64,000 nt of DNA from Galerina marginata (Eukaryota; Basidiomycota; Agaricomycetes; Agaricales; Galerinaceae), in the NCBI GenBank assembly GCA_023014335.1, contig JAECYW010000027.1, positions 558,001-622,000 of the forward strand, in the 5' to 3' direction. Every line of letters starts with the position of its first letter. Within the stretch, counting starts at the first letter, position 1. Of the stretch, positions 36,020 to 45,945 are shown piece after piece. The position numbers and the translations under genes are program-made. The notes below the pieces were generated by a model. That model was not told the DNA's origin, made no database searches, and saw only the letters and a program-made list of their open reading frames with translations.

Positions 36020-36830
36020 CCATTCTCGATTCAAGCCACCACGAAACAGAACCTAAACCTTGCTCCGCACTTGAACACTACATGGACCAGAAGAAGACAC
36101 ATTACATCCCCAAACCAAACCCCGTCTCGTCATCGCAGAACTCACCCTTTTCGATGGGCACGCACAGAGTTCTCGGCAGGCTAGATATAGCGTACAGCCT
36201 GCCCGCTGTCGGCGTGGAGAGCGGCTCGGAGGATGGTGAGCGGTGGGTCGAAGAAGTGGGAGCGCTCTTTCCGTTCGCTGGTGGATGGGAGGATTAGTCA
36301 GTTACGTGGAGGAAGGGAAATCGGAGGAGGACAACGCACAATGCAGATGGTTTGGGGAGGTATTGTGCGGGAATGGAAAGGTCATCGAAGAAGCCTAGCG
36401 TTACTAGAAACGCGGGCGGGAAAGACACGCATTAGAGACCCAGGACAATAGACCAAGAAAAGAGAAGACGCACGCCGAATCCCATCGTCATCCCCGCGAG
36501 CATAATTTCCGGACGAAAGGTCCAAACACCACTAAACGGAAGTTAGCCACTCTCTCCAAGTTTTTAATCCAATGACACGTCGCACCTTTATACCACAGCA
36601 CCCCATCCCATACTGCACGCGCCCCTTGCTGGCTTGGGACAGGTCCAAGACACAGAGACACAGACCGACGATGTGTAGCACGCAATTTGCGTATTTGTTG
36701 CTAATCTCGGGGATGAGCGCGTCTTGTCCCGCGTGGGTTAGAGATGGGAGTCAAGTTGATCGCGACCTGGCACCCGGAGAGGTGGGGCGCGCACGGACTT
36801 TTAGGATAGAGAGCTGAAACATGTCGTTCG
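36020..36830 (-). pseudogene. RPC25 pseudogene (RNA polymerase III subunit)
   Basis: Degenerate copy of the gene at 41273-42346, same strand, also next to a tRNA-Ile(AAU) gene. Exon 1 is still readable (MFQLSILK at 36830). Exon 2 keeps NKYANCVLHIVGLCLCVLDL, then loses one base (GGGATGGG in place of GGGGATGGG), which breaks the frame before the next splice site. Exon 3 keeps FRLVVF and is then frameshifted by deletions. The last exons are recognisable as DNA (GATTCAAGCCACCACGAAAC, TTGCTCCGCA) but not as protein. It is a decayed segmental duplicate with introns retained, so it is not a retrocopy. Confidence 0.85.
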
Positions 36831-37078
36831 GCAGGAAGACCCAGAGAGCTCGGGGATGATAGTCTGTGGTCGTATCGCGTCTGAAAAGAGCCAAGCCGAC
36901 GAAATGAACCTGCGATGTTCTGCGTTGTCACAGTGTCGTGAGCCGCGTAATTTTTGAGGAATGGTAGAAGGGTGTATGCTTTGAATCTGATTCTGATCCC
37001 CAGAGAATAGCATGAACGCGAACGTTAACGGGCAAGTAGAGAAGCAGTTGGCAAATGTGGATGGCAACAATTTTAACT

Positions 37079-37088
37079 ACACGTGATC
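37079..37088. promoter_or_regulatory. CACGTGATCT block, copy 1 (RPC25 pseudogene promoter)
   Basis: Palindromic E-box CACGTG followed by ATCT, about 250 bp upstream of the pseudogene ATG, as in the functional gene. One of five copies in the window. Confidence 0.55.
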
Positions 37089-37294
37089 TATCATCTGGCA
37101 AACCAAAAGTGACTCTGACCCTGGGGCTCTGACTCGAATCCCTGGCAGTGAAAAGATCCATCCGTGGATTATAATTACTCTCTATGAGTCATTTGACGAG
37201 TATGAATGTCCTATGCAGAGGCGAGGGTTGTGACAGAAGATTTAGTGAAGATTCGACTTGGTTAACCTCTTCTGACTCACCGTGGCGCTGGTGA

Positions 37295-37490
37295 CTCGGA
37301 TGGCTCAGGGTGCGACCCAGGCACGAGACCATTGTCGCACCAACATGTACCCCGATGTCTTGACAAATCGCAATGCTGAAGAAGATTCAGAGAAGGGAAC
37401 GTCAGAATTTTTTTCAACAGCGTAGGTCTTGCATCTCATGAGTGGTTGGAAATAAGCGCCCATGAATGGGAGAACTAGACAACAGGCCAA
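37295..37490 (+). repeat. tRNA-array spacer element, copy 4
   Basis: CCAGGCACGAGACCATTGTC at the left and TTGGAAATAAGCGCCCATGA at the right, with the hairpin kept as CCCAT-GA-ATGGG. Confidence 0.6.
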
Positions 37491-37512
37491 AAAGTTCATC
37501 GACCGGATGGAA

Positions 37513-37586
37513 TAGCCAACTTGGGGTTCGAACCCAAGATCCCCGTGTTATGAGCACGATGCTCCAACCAGCTGAGCCAGTTGGCT
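37513..37586 (-). tRNA. tRNA with CAU anticodon on an Ile-like body, second copy
   Basis: 74 nt. AGCCAAC/GTTGGCT acceptor stem plus A, loop CTCATAA, T arm TTGGGTTCGAACCCCAA. The anticodon stem closes with a T-G pair. A TTTTT run lies about 25 nt downstream. Confidence 0.88.
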
Positions 37587-37866
37587 GATGGAATGGAGAA
37601 TTTCGCGGTTGCTGTGGGGGTGTGCGGTGTCCTTACATAAATTACTCAGGGCAGGACACGCGTTCGCACTCCAAATTACGAGCCTGGAGGTCCAAGGGCT
37701 GGACCGGTCGGATTAAAACTGGGCTGAAAAAAGATGTAAATAGGGATATATTACGAAGAATGAGGTGCAGACGATTTGCAATGAAGGGGGCGCACAGGTT
37801 GTGCTTTGGAAAAAATAAGAAAGACCTAAATGCGAAGAGGACAAAATGCATCTGTCTCCGCAATTA

Positions 37867-37940
37867 TGGCCAACTTCGGGATTGAACCGAAGATCTTCGT
37901 GTTATTAGCACGACGCTCTAACCAACTGAGCCAGTCGGCC
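37867..37940 (-). tRNA. tRNA-Ile(AAU)
   Basis: 74 nt, loop CTAATAA, T arm TTCGGTTCAATCCCGAA, variable region AAGATC. All stems pair. Confidence 0.92.
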
Positions 37941-38222
37941 GGTAGGAGTTCGAGTTTGGGTCTGGTGGACGGTGTGTGGCGTTCTTAACACAAACGATAG
38001 AGACATGCATTCCAAAAAGGGTGGAAGGGAAGGGAAGGCTACAACTAATCCAACGCGTATCGAGAGGATAGTGCATCATAATAGACGAAATTCAGGTAAA
38101 TGGGACGATGACAATGTTAATTCGAGTCAAACGATCTGCAGCAAGTGAGGCTTACAGTTCATGCGTTGGAAAAATAAGCAAACTGGATTGGCAGTAGAAA
38201 AAACTTCGGCTACAGAGAGAAA

Positions 38223-38296
38223 TGGCCAACTTCGGACTGGAACCGAAGACCTTCGTGTCATTAGCACGATGCACTATCCAACTGTGCTAGTCGGCC
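38223..38296 (-). tRNA. tRNA-Ile-like, G37 subfamily (AAU)
   Basis: 74 nt. D stem GCAC/GTGC, D loop AGTTGGATA and anticodon loop CTAATGA (G instead of A at position 37). T arm TTCGGTTCCAGTCCGAA departs from the T-loop consensus (TTCCAGT), so this copy may be weak. Terminator TTTTTT lies about 20 nt downstream. Confidence 0.75.
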
Positions 38297-38519
38297 TGTG
38301 ATAGCTCGAAACAGGCGGATCTTGTGAGTGTAATTAAATTACGTATGGAAGGACACATCTTTTCTACGTAAAATGCGCATGCTGGACAGCTTCGATTGAT
38401 TGTCGAGAATAATTTTGAGCGAGGGCGGGCTATTTATACTACATGCACAGCCCAAAAGGAGTGAGTCGTTTAGCTGTACGCGCGTAAATAAGTGGAAGAA
38501 GTATTGTGCCTGAACCTAT

Positions 38520-38775
38520 CCGACCCTTGGCGTCGATGACTCAGGCTCGACCTGGGCACGAGGACACGTCGCACCGACTTTAACCGGGCGTTTTGACGCA
38601 TTACAGTGTATCAAAAAAGTTAGGCAGAAGCTAAGTGCGTGATTCTCTTTCGAGAGGACATGTATTGCATATGATCTAGGACGGTCGTCGTCTAGCTGGA
38701 AATAAGCGCCCATTGCGCTCAAGACGCCGCTGTGTCAAAAATGTGAGCTCCACTTGAAGTCGAGTCTACAATCAA
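38520..38775 (+). repeat. tRNA-array spacer element, copy 5
   Basis: GACCTGGGCACGAGGACACG at the left, GTCGTCTAGCTGGAAATAAG and GCGCCCATTGCGC at the right, then CTTGAAGTCGAGTCTACAAT. Among the best conserved copies. Confidence 0.7.
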
Positions 38776-38924
38776 ATCAACCAATGCAAGAAAGAGGAAA
38801 AACCTGAATTCGAGGAACGAAGACTGGAAATGAACGAGGCCTAAACGTTATGCTTTGGCAAAAATAGGGGAAACGTGAATCCAAGCAGGAAGAAAATAAT
38901 TACTAGCACTTGGTACTACATAGA

Positions 38925-38998
38925 TGGCCAACTTCGGGGTCGAACCGAAGACCTTCGTGTTATTAGCACGACGCTCTAACCAACTGAGCTAGTCGGCC
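38925..38998 (-). tRNA. tRNA-Ile(AAU)
   Basis: 74 nt, loop CTAATAA, T arm TTCGGTTCGACCCCGAA, all stems paired. Upstream (higher coordinates) is the conserved GCGGACGCTGTGCGGTGTG block followed by TTTAAAATATATTA. Confidence 0.93.
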
Positions 38999-39270
38999 GG
39001 TAAGAGTTGGAGTTTGGGTCTGGCGGACGCTGTGCGGTGTGTTTAAAATATATTATAGAGGCACAAAGGGTGGAAGGGAAGGCCAAACCAATCCAACGCG
39101 TATCGAGACAATAGTGCCCTATAATAAGCTCAACACAAGTAATTGCGGCAATAAAAATGTGAATTCGACTCAAAAAACCAGCTTTGAACGAGGCATGCAG
39201 TTCACGCGTTGGCAAAAATAGGAAAAAAACTGGATTGGAAGTAGAAAAATTTCTCATCGTCAGCGAGGGA

Positions 39271-39344
39271 TGGCCAACTTCGGATTCGAACCGAAGACCT
39301 TCGTGTCATTAGCACGACGCGCTATCCAACTGTGCTAGTCGGCC
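39271..39344 (-). tRNA. tRNA-Ile-like, G37 subfamily (AAU)
   Basis: 74 nt. D arm GCACAGTTGGATAGCGC has one A-C mismatch. Anticodon loop CTAATGA. T arm TTCGGTTCGAATCCGAA pairs fully. Confidence 0.82.
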
Positions 39345-39544
39345 GGTGATAGCTCGAATCAGGGGGATGATGTCCGGGTGATTACATTACGTACGGAAGG
39401 CCACGTCTTGACAGCTTCGAGAAGAAACGAGCACGGGTGATTATGGTGCAGCTTATGGGTTGCGAATACACAGTTTGACTGTACACCCAGAGAAAAGGAT
39501 AAAGTGATGTATTTAAACCCGAGAATATCCCTTCCCTATACCTT

Positions 39545-39800
39545 TGGCATCGGTGACTCTGGCTTCGAGCTGGGCACGAGGCCACGTCTCACCGACTTTA
39601 ACCGAACGTTTTGACGCATCACAATGTATTAGAAGATTTTGCAGAAGTCAAAAACCGATCTTCTTCTGATAGTATAAGTACTGCCTGTGAGCCATGACCG
39701 TAGTCGTCTAACCGAAAATAAGCGCCCACTGGGGCCCAACGACGCAGGTGGATCATAAATGCGAACCACACCGGGAGTCGAGTCTAAAATCAAATCAACC
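39545..39800 (+). repeat. tRNA-array spacer element, copy 6
   Basis: CGAGCTGGGCACGAGGCCAC at the left, AAAATAAGCGCCCACTGGGG at the right. Hairpin kept as GCCC-ACTG-GGGC, with different bases from copies 5 and 7. Confidence 0.7.
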
Positions 39801-39935
39801 AATCCCAGAGAGGGGACAAACCTGAATTCGAGTAACAAAGACCGGCAATGAACAAGGTTGAAACATTGTGTTTTGGCAAAAATAAGAAAACCACCGAATG
39901 TAGGGGGGCAAAAAATTGCATATTCAGTTGGGACA

Positions 39936-40009
39936 TGGCCAACTTCGGACTCGAACCGAAGACCTTCGTGTCATTAGCACGACGCACTATCCAACTGTGC
40001 CAGTCGGCC
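39936..40009 (-). tRNA. tRNA-Ile-like, G37 subfamily (AAU)
   Basis: 74 nt. D arm GCACAGTTGGATAGTGC pairs fully, loop CTAATGA, T arm TTCGGTTCGAGTCCGAA. A TTTTTT run lies about 20 nt downstream. This is the best formed member of the subfamily. Confidence 0.87.
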
Positions 40010-40224
40010 GGTGATACGTCGAATGAGGCGGGTGTTGTGTGTGTAATCAAATTACGTGTTGCAGGAGACTGCTGCCAAATTTAAAAGGCTGGACAGCTTC
40101 GATTGATTGTCGAGAAGAAATTTAAGCGACGATGGGCTATTTATGTTACAGCCCAGAAGGAGTGAGTCGTTTAGCTGTACGCGTAAATAAGAGGAAGAAG
40201 TAATGTGCCTGAACCTACTTATCC

Positions 40225-40480
40225 AACCCTTGGCGTCGATGACTCAGGTTTCGAGCTGGGCACGAGGACACGTCACACCGACTTTAACCAAACGTTTTGA
40301 CGCATCACGATGTATCATAAGATTTGGCAGAAACCAAGTGCGCGATTCTCCTTCGAGAGGATATGTATTGCATATGATCTAGGCCGGTCGTCGTCTAGCT
40401 GGAAATAAGCGCCCATTGCGCTTAAGACAACGGTGGATCAAAATTGGAAACCACACGCGGAGTCGAGTCTACAATCAATT
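40225..40480 (+). repeat. tRNA-array spacer element, copy 7
   Basis: CGAGCTGGGCACGAGGACAC at the left, GTCGTCTAGCTGGAAATAAG and GCGCCCATTGCGC at the right, nearly the same as copy 5. Confidence 0.7.
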
Positions 40481-40620
40481 TAAGCAATGGCAGGGAGAGG
40501 AAAAACATGAATTCGAGTAACGAAGACTCGAAATAAACGATGCCTAAAAGTCATGCCTCGGCAAAAATCAAAGCAACGTGAATGCAAGCAGGAAGAAAAT
40601 AATTGCTATTAGCATGCAGA

Positions 40621-40694
40621 TGGCCAACTTCGGGGTCGAACCGAAGACCTTCGTGTTATTAGCACGACGCTCTAACCAACTGAGCTAGTCGGCC
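40621..40694 (-). tRNA. tRNA-Ile(AAU)
   Basis: 74 nt, loop CTAATAA, T arm TTCGGTTCGACCCCGAA. All stems pair. Confidence 0.93.
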
Positions 40695-40973
40695 GGTAGG
40701 TGTTTGGGTTTGGGTCCTGCGGACGCTGTGCGGTGTGTGTAAAATAAATTATAGGGAGGCACCCTTTCCAAGAAGGGTGGAAGGGAATGCTACAACTAAT
40801 CCAACGCGTATCGAGAGGATAGTGCTTCATAATACACGCAAGAAAGGTAAATGGGACGACAACAATGTTAATTCGAGTCAAACAATCTGCAGGAAGGGAG
40901 GCCTAAATTTCATGCATTGGAAAAATAAGCAAACTGGATTGGCAGTAGAAAAAACTTCATCTGCAGAGATACA

Positions 40974-41047
40974 TGGCCAACTTCGGGGTCGAACCGAAGA
41001 CCTTCGTGTTATTAGCACGACGCTCTAACCAACTGAGCCAGTCGGCC
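40974..41047 (-). tRNA. tRNA-Ile(AAU)
   Basis: 74 nt, loop CTAATAA, T arm TTCGGTTCGACCCCGAA, all stems paired. A TTTTTT run lies about 20 nt downstream. It is 225 bp from the stop codon of RPC25. Confidence 0.93.
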
Positions 41048-41272
41048 GGTGGGATGTGGGCGGTGGATGACGCGGACGGTGTGCGGTGTACTTGATGTAT
41101 TCTGTACAGGTATTCGGAAAGGCCGGAGTGCTTTGGATGACAGTCGGAAGGGCTTCGCGCTTCGCGCTCAGCGCTCAGGTGTTACAGCGATTGAGTAAGT
41201 AATTTAGTTTACATGCAATGAAAACAGGAAGCGGAGAGAGGAAGAAGTGATGGAACCGAACCCGAGAACTTA

Positions 41273-42346
41273 TTAACTTTCTGCCGTCTCGTCTCCGTCT
41301 CCGACCCCATCTTCCTCGCCCTCAATTTTCGATTCAAGCCACCACGAAACTGGGCCCAAACCCTGCTCCGCAATCGAGCACTACACGCCAAGGACGAAAA
41401 AAACGCGTCAAATCGCAAACCAAACGCATATACCCCGAACACTCACAGTAACCCAATACCCAGCCCTCCTCCTCTCACTCTTCTCCTTATCTTCCACATC
41501 TACCCCTGCCCCATCCACAACGCGTGGCGGCCCAGGCTCGTCATCGCAAAACACGTCATTCTCGACGCGCACACGCAACGTCTCGGCGGGCTCGATGTAC
41601 AGCCTGCCTTCTTTCGGTGTGGCGAGTAGCTCGGAGGGGGTGGTTAGTGGGCAGTCGGGGATCCAGAAATGGGAACGCTCTGTCGGGTCACTGAGGAGAG
41701 GGGATGAGAGTTAGTTATGTGAAGGAGGAGGAGAAGAAGGGAGGGGGGAACGGGCGACGGGCAACGGGGGAAGGAGGAATGGGACGACGTACAACGCGGA
41801 TGGTTTGGGGAGGTATTGTGCGGGGATGAACAGGTCATCGAAGAAGCCTACTGTCACTAAAAACGCGTCAGAGACGCGTCGACCGGTGAAGAGAAAGGAC
41901 GTACATCGAATCCCATCCTTATCCGACGACTTGATCCTCGCCAGGATGACCTCCGACTCGAAAGGCCTAAACACCACCAAGCGGAATACAACTATCCACC
42001 CACAGAATGAGCATTCCTCTCCCTCCAATTTCCGACCCCAAAGAGAGAGCGAGTCGCACCTTTATACCACAGCAGCCCATCCCCATACCGCACGCGCCCT
42101 TCGCCGGCTTGAGAGAGGTCCAAGACGCAGACACACAGACCGACGTTGTGCAGTACGCGATTCGCGTATTTCTTGTTTATCTCAGCAATAAGCGCGTCTT
42201 CTGGAGGTGCGCCGAAGTTGGAGGGGTGGATTGGGATAGTGTCCTGTGAGTGTTGAACGTCGAACGTTGAAGACGGGGTGAGTCAGGAGGATCGGGGTGT
42301 GAAGTGGGGCGCGCGCACCGACTTTCAGGATGGCGAGCTGGAACAT
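41273..42346 (-). CDS. RPC25: DNA-directed RNA polymerase III subunit RPC25 (RPC8)
   Basis: 236 aa from six exons (42346-42323, 42243-42060, 41991-41905, 41856-41793, 41690-41447, 41380-41273), 711 nt with all phases consistent. Residues 1-80 form the RPB7/SHS2-type N-terminal domain (MFQLAILKDTIPI, EINKKYANRVLHNVGLCVCV). From VVFRLVVFRPFESEVILARI onward it is the Rpc25 OB-fold domain, with GIRLTVGFFDDLFIPAQYLP, FWIPDCPLTTPSELLATPKE and a tail with CSIAEQGLGPVSWW, as in fungal RPC25. With RPC17 it forms the stalk of RNA polymerase III, which helps initiation at tRNA and 5S genes. The 8-codon first exon has a GTCGGT donor, less usual but also kept in the copies. A decayed copy lies at 36020-36830 and 5' fragments at 48060-48400 and 53870-54170. 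Confidence 0.92.
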
Positions 42347-42662
42347 CGATATCTCGTTTGGCAGGAAGAGCACCGGGATAATAGTCCGTGGTCGTATGTC
42401 GTTGGAAAAGAGCTCAAGTCAGAAGAAAAACAACAACGTGGGCTGCTCTGCGTCGTGTAATCCTCGGAAGCTACTTGAAAGATATTTGCTCTGAATATGA
42501 TTCTAGATCTGCGGGGAATCGCATGAACGTAGAGGAGTAGACCGTGGCGGAACGTAAGGACGAAGTTGGAAGTCTCCGTCTGCAGTTCGGACTTCAGATT
42601 CACAGCGAATCAGAGCGAAGATTTCGATCTTATCTTCTGTTATCTCTTTTTGTCATCAACAA

Positions 42663-42672
42663 CACGTGATCT
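42663..42672. promoter_or_regulatory. CACGTGATCT block, copy 2 (RPC25 promoter)
   Basis: CACGTG palindrome followed by ATCT, 317 bp upstream of the RPC25 ATG, after TCTTATCTTCTGTTATCTC. The arrangement recurs in all RPC25 5' copies, so it marks the duplicated promoter. It could be a bHLH site (inference). Confidence 0.6.
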
Positions 42673-42679
42673 GAAAAAT

Positions 42680-43827
42680 TAAAAAATTTTAAAAACTGCG
42701 TCGGGTACGCCATCGTTCTTGGCTCCCATTATCTGTTGCTCTGTTTCTACTTTCTGAAGAGATACATCCGTAAACGATTACTCTTGAATGACTTAGAGGC
42801 TCGGACTCTCGGTATTCGACTCGGTTTAACTTCTGAATCACCTGTGGCTCTGACGACAGAAGACCTCCGTCCGACATCGACGAGCACTGTGCGCATTTGC
42901 AGCTCGAGCAATCTGGGAAACGCAAACGTGTCTTTGCGGATAGTAAAACCTGCGGTGCCTACCATGCGATCCTTGAATTTGGCCCCGATAGCAATCTACT
43001 TTGGAATGTTCTCCTAACTTGAAGCTCCCCGATACAAGTATGAAAAAAAAGGACGGACGGCTAAATTTCTCTACTTATCATTCGATATTCGTCTCGCATT
43101 GGAAACTAGTCATCGGATCGCACTCACAAACGTCCTCTTTTCTATGCAGTCTGGATGCTCTAAGTCCCAACCCCAACGCACTCTTTCCGAACTCGCGATA
43201 GTGAAGCTTGATATGATATCTGTTCTGAATCGTAGATGCCAATCTTCCTCCCTAGCACACCTTCCGCCAACGGTGCACTGAAACGCTTCAGTACCTGTAT
43301 GGACAAGCCCTAAACTGTATGAGAGGGCCACTAGATCACCATCGCTGCTCCTCGTCTGGCCACAATACATATGGGTTAATCAAATGATGACACTGTCTCC
43401 TTTTCCTAGTGACACAACCTCAGGCCGTCTCGACATCAGGAATTTTTGTCGTACTCAGGTTTACTGGGTCTGATGAAGATCTTAAAAAAGCAACGCTTTT
43501 AGCCTTCACGGCCTTGAAGGTATGCTTAAAGATAACCACATTTACCGCACGTTCGGTTATTCACCTAATTATAGATCATGATACAGTCCGCCGAGGCTGA
43601 CGAATATCATTAAGACCAGAACAAATGAAGAGTTTCCTCCCATGGCCAGGAGACGTCGGGTTCGAACTGCGCCGAGAGAGATGCGCGGGTCCACATGCTC
43701 GACTCTGACATATAAGGTACGTTTCCAACGTCCTCATCCGTCCTCTCAGGCCTCCAGAACATTGTTTCCTATTATATGCCTCTGAACCTACAGGTACTCA
43801 CATTGATGGTAGGGTCGTAGAGGAGTT
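42680..43827. other. Duplicated noncoding spacer between RPC25 promoter and 7TM gene, about 1.15 kb
   Basis: Aligns in patches with 48420-48560 plus 49300-49620, 51270-51960 and 54900-56160. Landmarks: GACTTAGAGGCTC, GCAGCTCGAGC, AGTGACACA, CACTGGGTCTGAT-like and TCGGGTTCGAACTGCGCC-like blocks. No frame is conserved between copies. Confidence 0.6.
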
Positions 43828-44127
43828 GAACAGCTTTGTGATGGTCGATCAATCAAGAGCTCAGTCGAGGTTCTATATTAACTCTCATCACTCTTGTCCC
43901 CGACTGTCGCCGTAGTATTTAAACGGCTAACATGAAAGCCCCCTTTTCGCCATGGCTTTCAAAGGTTTTTAAACGAACAGCTTTGTGATGGTCGATCAAA
44001 CAAGGTGAGTTGAGGTTCAATAATAACTTTCATCTTTCGTGTCCCGACTGTCGCCGTAGTACTTAAACAGGCGAGATACCGTAACATGAAAGGCCCCTTT
44101 TCGCCATGGCTTTCATGGATTTTTCAA
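43828..44127 (+). repeat. Tandem duplication of a 7TM promoter and first codons
   Basis: Two adjacent ~150 bp copies (43828-43973 and 43974-44127) begin GAACAGCTTTGTGATGGTCG and run through TTTTCGCCATGGCTTTCA. The first copy keeps the ATG at 43951 but stops after MAFKGF. The second leads into the full gene at 44106. Confidence 0.85.
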
Positions 44128-45448
44128 ACGACGAGACAATCCTGCTAAGCGCCCTAGGTACTTCGATGTTGTATGGTCTGTCAATCTCAATTACCTCTGA
44201 ACTTCTAAAGCTCATTACGCTGGTACCACGAACTCTTTTTAGGAATCAAGTACGTCGTTGAAGTCTTCGCTTACATCAGAAACCTTAAACACGGCTCAGT
44301 GTGGTCGTATTTTCATGCTGCGTTTTCATTCTTTTGAAGCGGGGCAGCCAAGGCGGTGGGAGTTCATGGTTAGTACATTGGCCAAGCAAAAAGAAATTCT
44401 ACACATCTGATGTCTGATGTAGGACACTTCTTTCACTAGCAACCGCGCAGTTCATCGTTTCATCAATTCATATTGGAAACATTTGGCAGGAAGCGATTGT
44501 CGGCTTTCTCTTTCACACAGATATGCCACATGGGGCAGAGATCTACTTCGAAACAAACCCGAATAACGTCGGCAATACCTTGCAAAAATCTCTCTTGGTC
44601 ATATCTGTGAGTAGTACCGTGGCGAACGCGCATGATTTCCGAGCCTGAAGACCTTCTGAACTTTGTCCTCAGGCTTTTCTTGCCGATGCCGTGCTCATAT
44701 GGCGCGTTTACATTGTTTGGGAACGGAGAAATCTGATTTATATCCCACCGGTCAGTTGTCAACTCATAATTTCTTCGCTTTCTAATCTCTACTCTAATCT
44801 TCGGTTTTAGATAATTAGCACTATTGTATATCTCAGTAAGTTTCTCGCCTCATTCAATCTGCTGGATGTAATGTGCTACTCTAGCCGTGTATTTTATCGG
44901 CATTGGCAAGCTCAACCCAAATGCCAGCGGGACAGATCCATTGGCGGGCGTCGTTCCCTGGCTAACTGCGGGTCTCTCGCTCTCAGTCGCGACGAATACA
45001 ATCCTTACAGGATTAATTGCGGGACGTATCTGGTGGAAATACCGGAACAATATTGGCTGCCATTACACCTCGGGGTCAGCAAACTATATGGTGGTCATTT
45101 GGACAATGCTCGACTCTGGCGCTGTATACACCGTGACTGAGATTGTAACGATTGCCTTCCTTGGCCCTCAGGTTGGCGGTTTCCTGTCAAATCTCTTCAT
45201 ACAGGTCGCGGTATGTTTGCAAATTTGATTATTTTTCTGATTTTTCTCAAAAAATAATGCAGGGAATCGTTCCAACTTTGATCATGGTGCGTGTTGGCCT
45301 ACGTCAACAGGTCGCCACCAGTCATGGAGTTTCTCTTCCGATAAGCTTTCGACAGAGAGAACTTTCTACGGGAGTAATCTTAAGTGGGACTGAAGTCGAG
45401 AGTTACGCGGTGGACATTTTCGCCTCGAGGAACACGAAGGACAATTGA
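44106..45448 (+). CDS. Seven-transmembrane protein, tandem paralogue A
   Basis: Multi-exon gene of about 330 aa. Exon 1 (44106-44175) encodes MAFMDFSNDETILLSALGTS. Later exons give WTLLSLATAQFIVSSIHIGN, ADAVLIWRVYIVWERRNLIY, YFIGIGKLNPNASGTDPLAG, VVPWLTAGLSLSVATNTILT, AGRIWWKYRNNIG, MVVIWTMLDSGAVYTVTEIV and GIVPTLIMVRVGLRQQVATS. This is the helix and motif order of a common Agaricomycete 7TM family without assigned ligand. Near 44285 the intron donor used by paralogue B (CGG/GTCATA) is lost. A later GTGTGG donor at about 44302 can still keep the frame, so the gene may work with altered splicing. The stop at 45448 ends ...NTKDN. The promoter is itself duplicated just upstream. Confidence 0.7.
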
Positions 45449-45945
45449 AAATAAATATATTATGGTACATCTTTGTTTGGTGGTGCAGGCCTTGGACAAG
45501 GGCTCAGTACAAAGTGAAGAACGCCCGAGCAACGGAGACGATGATGGCTGTCAAACGCGTCTTTGGGGAGGAATGAAGGTTCCTGAACATATACCTATTC
45601 GAGTAATTGTCATACAGTAACGCTCTTCAATGTTCACTGTTGCACTCCAGTCCAGGAGAATTCATTGATTAAATGCGAACAACATTGGGTTTGGTGTATT
45701 ACTGAGGCCGCTGCGTTGGTAAAACAAAATCCAAGCAGGCTATCGACGTTATTGGGATCACTTATTAGTCTTCCTCGCCGTGGTTTCGATGAAGAAGTTC
45801 AGGAAAACCTTGGGAAAGCCCATGGTCAGGGTTGTGAGAAAGTTATGCCGCGGCTTGAGCGGCCAAATTGGCCATCCAAAATCGTTCAGAGTGCATGATT
45901 GCACATCCTTGACGCAGTTCTTCGTCTTTCTACCCGATCGGAGAT

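Noticed and set aside
36020..36830. Functional second RPC25 gene
   Set aside because: A one-base deletion in exon 2 and larger deletions in exon 3 break the frame, although exon 1 is intact.
42736..43017. Possible gene in the spacer upstream of RPC25
   Set aside because: Sister copies at 48.4 and 54.9 kb do not keep the frame, so it is noncoding duplicated sequence.
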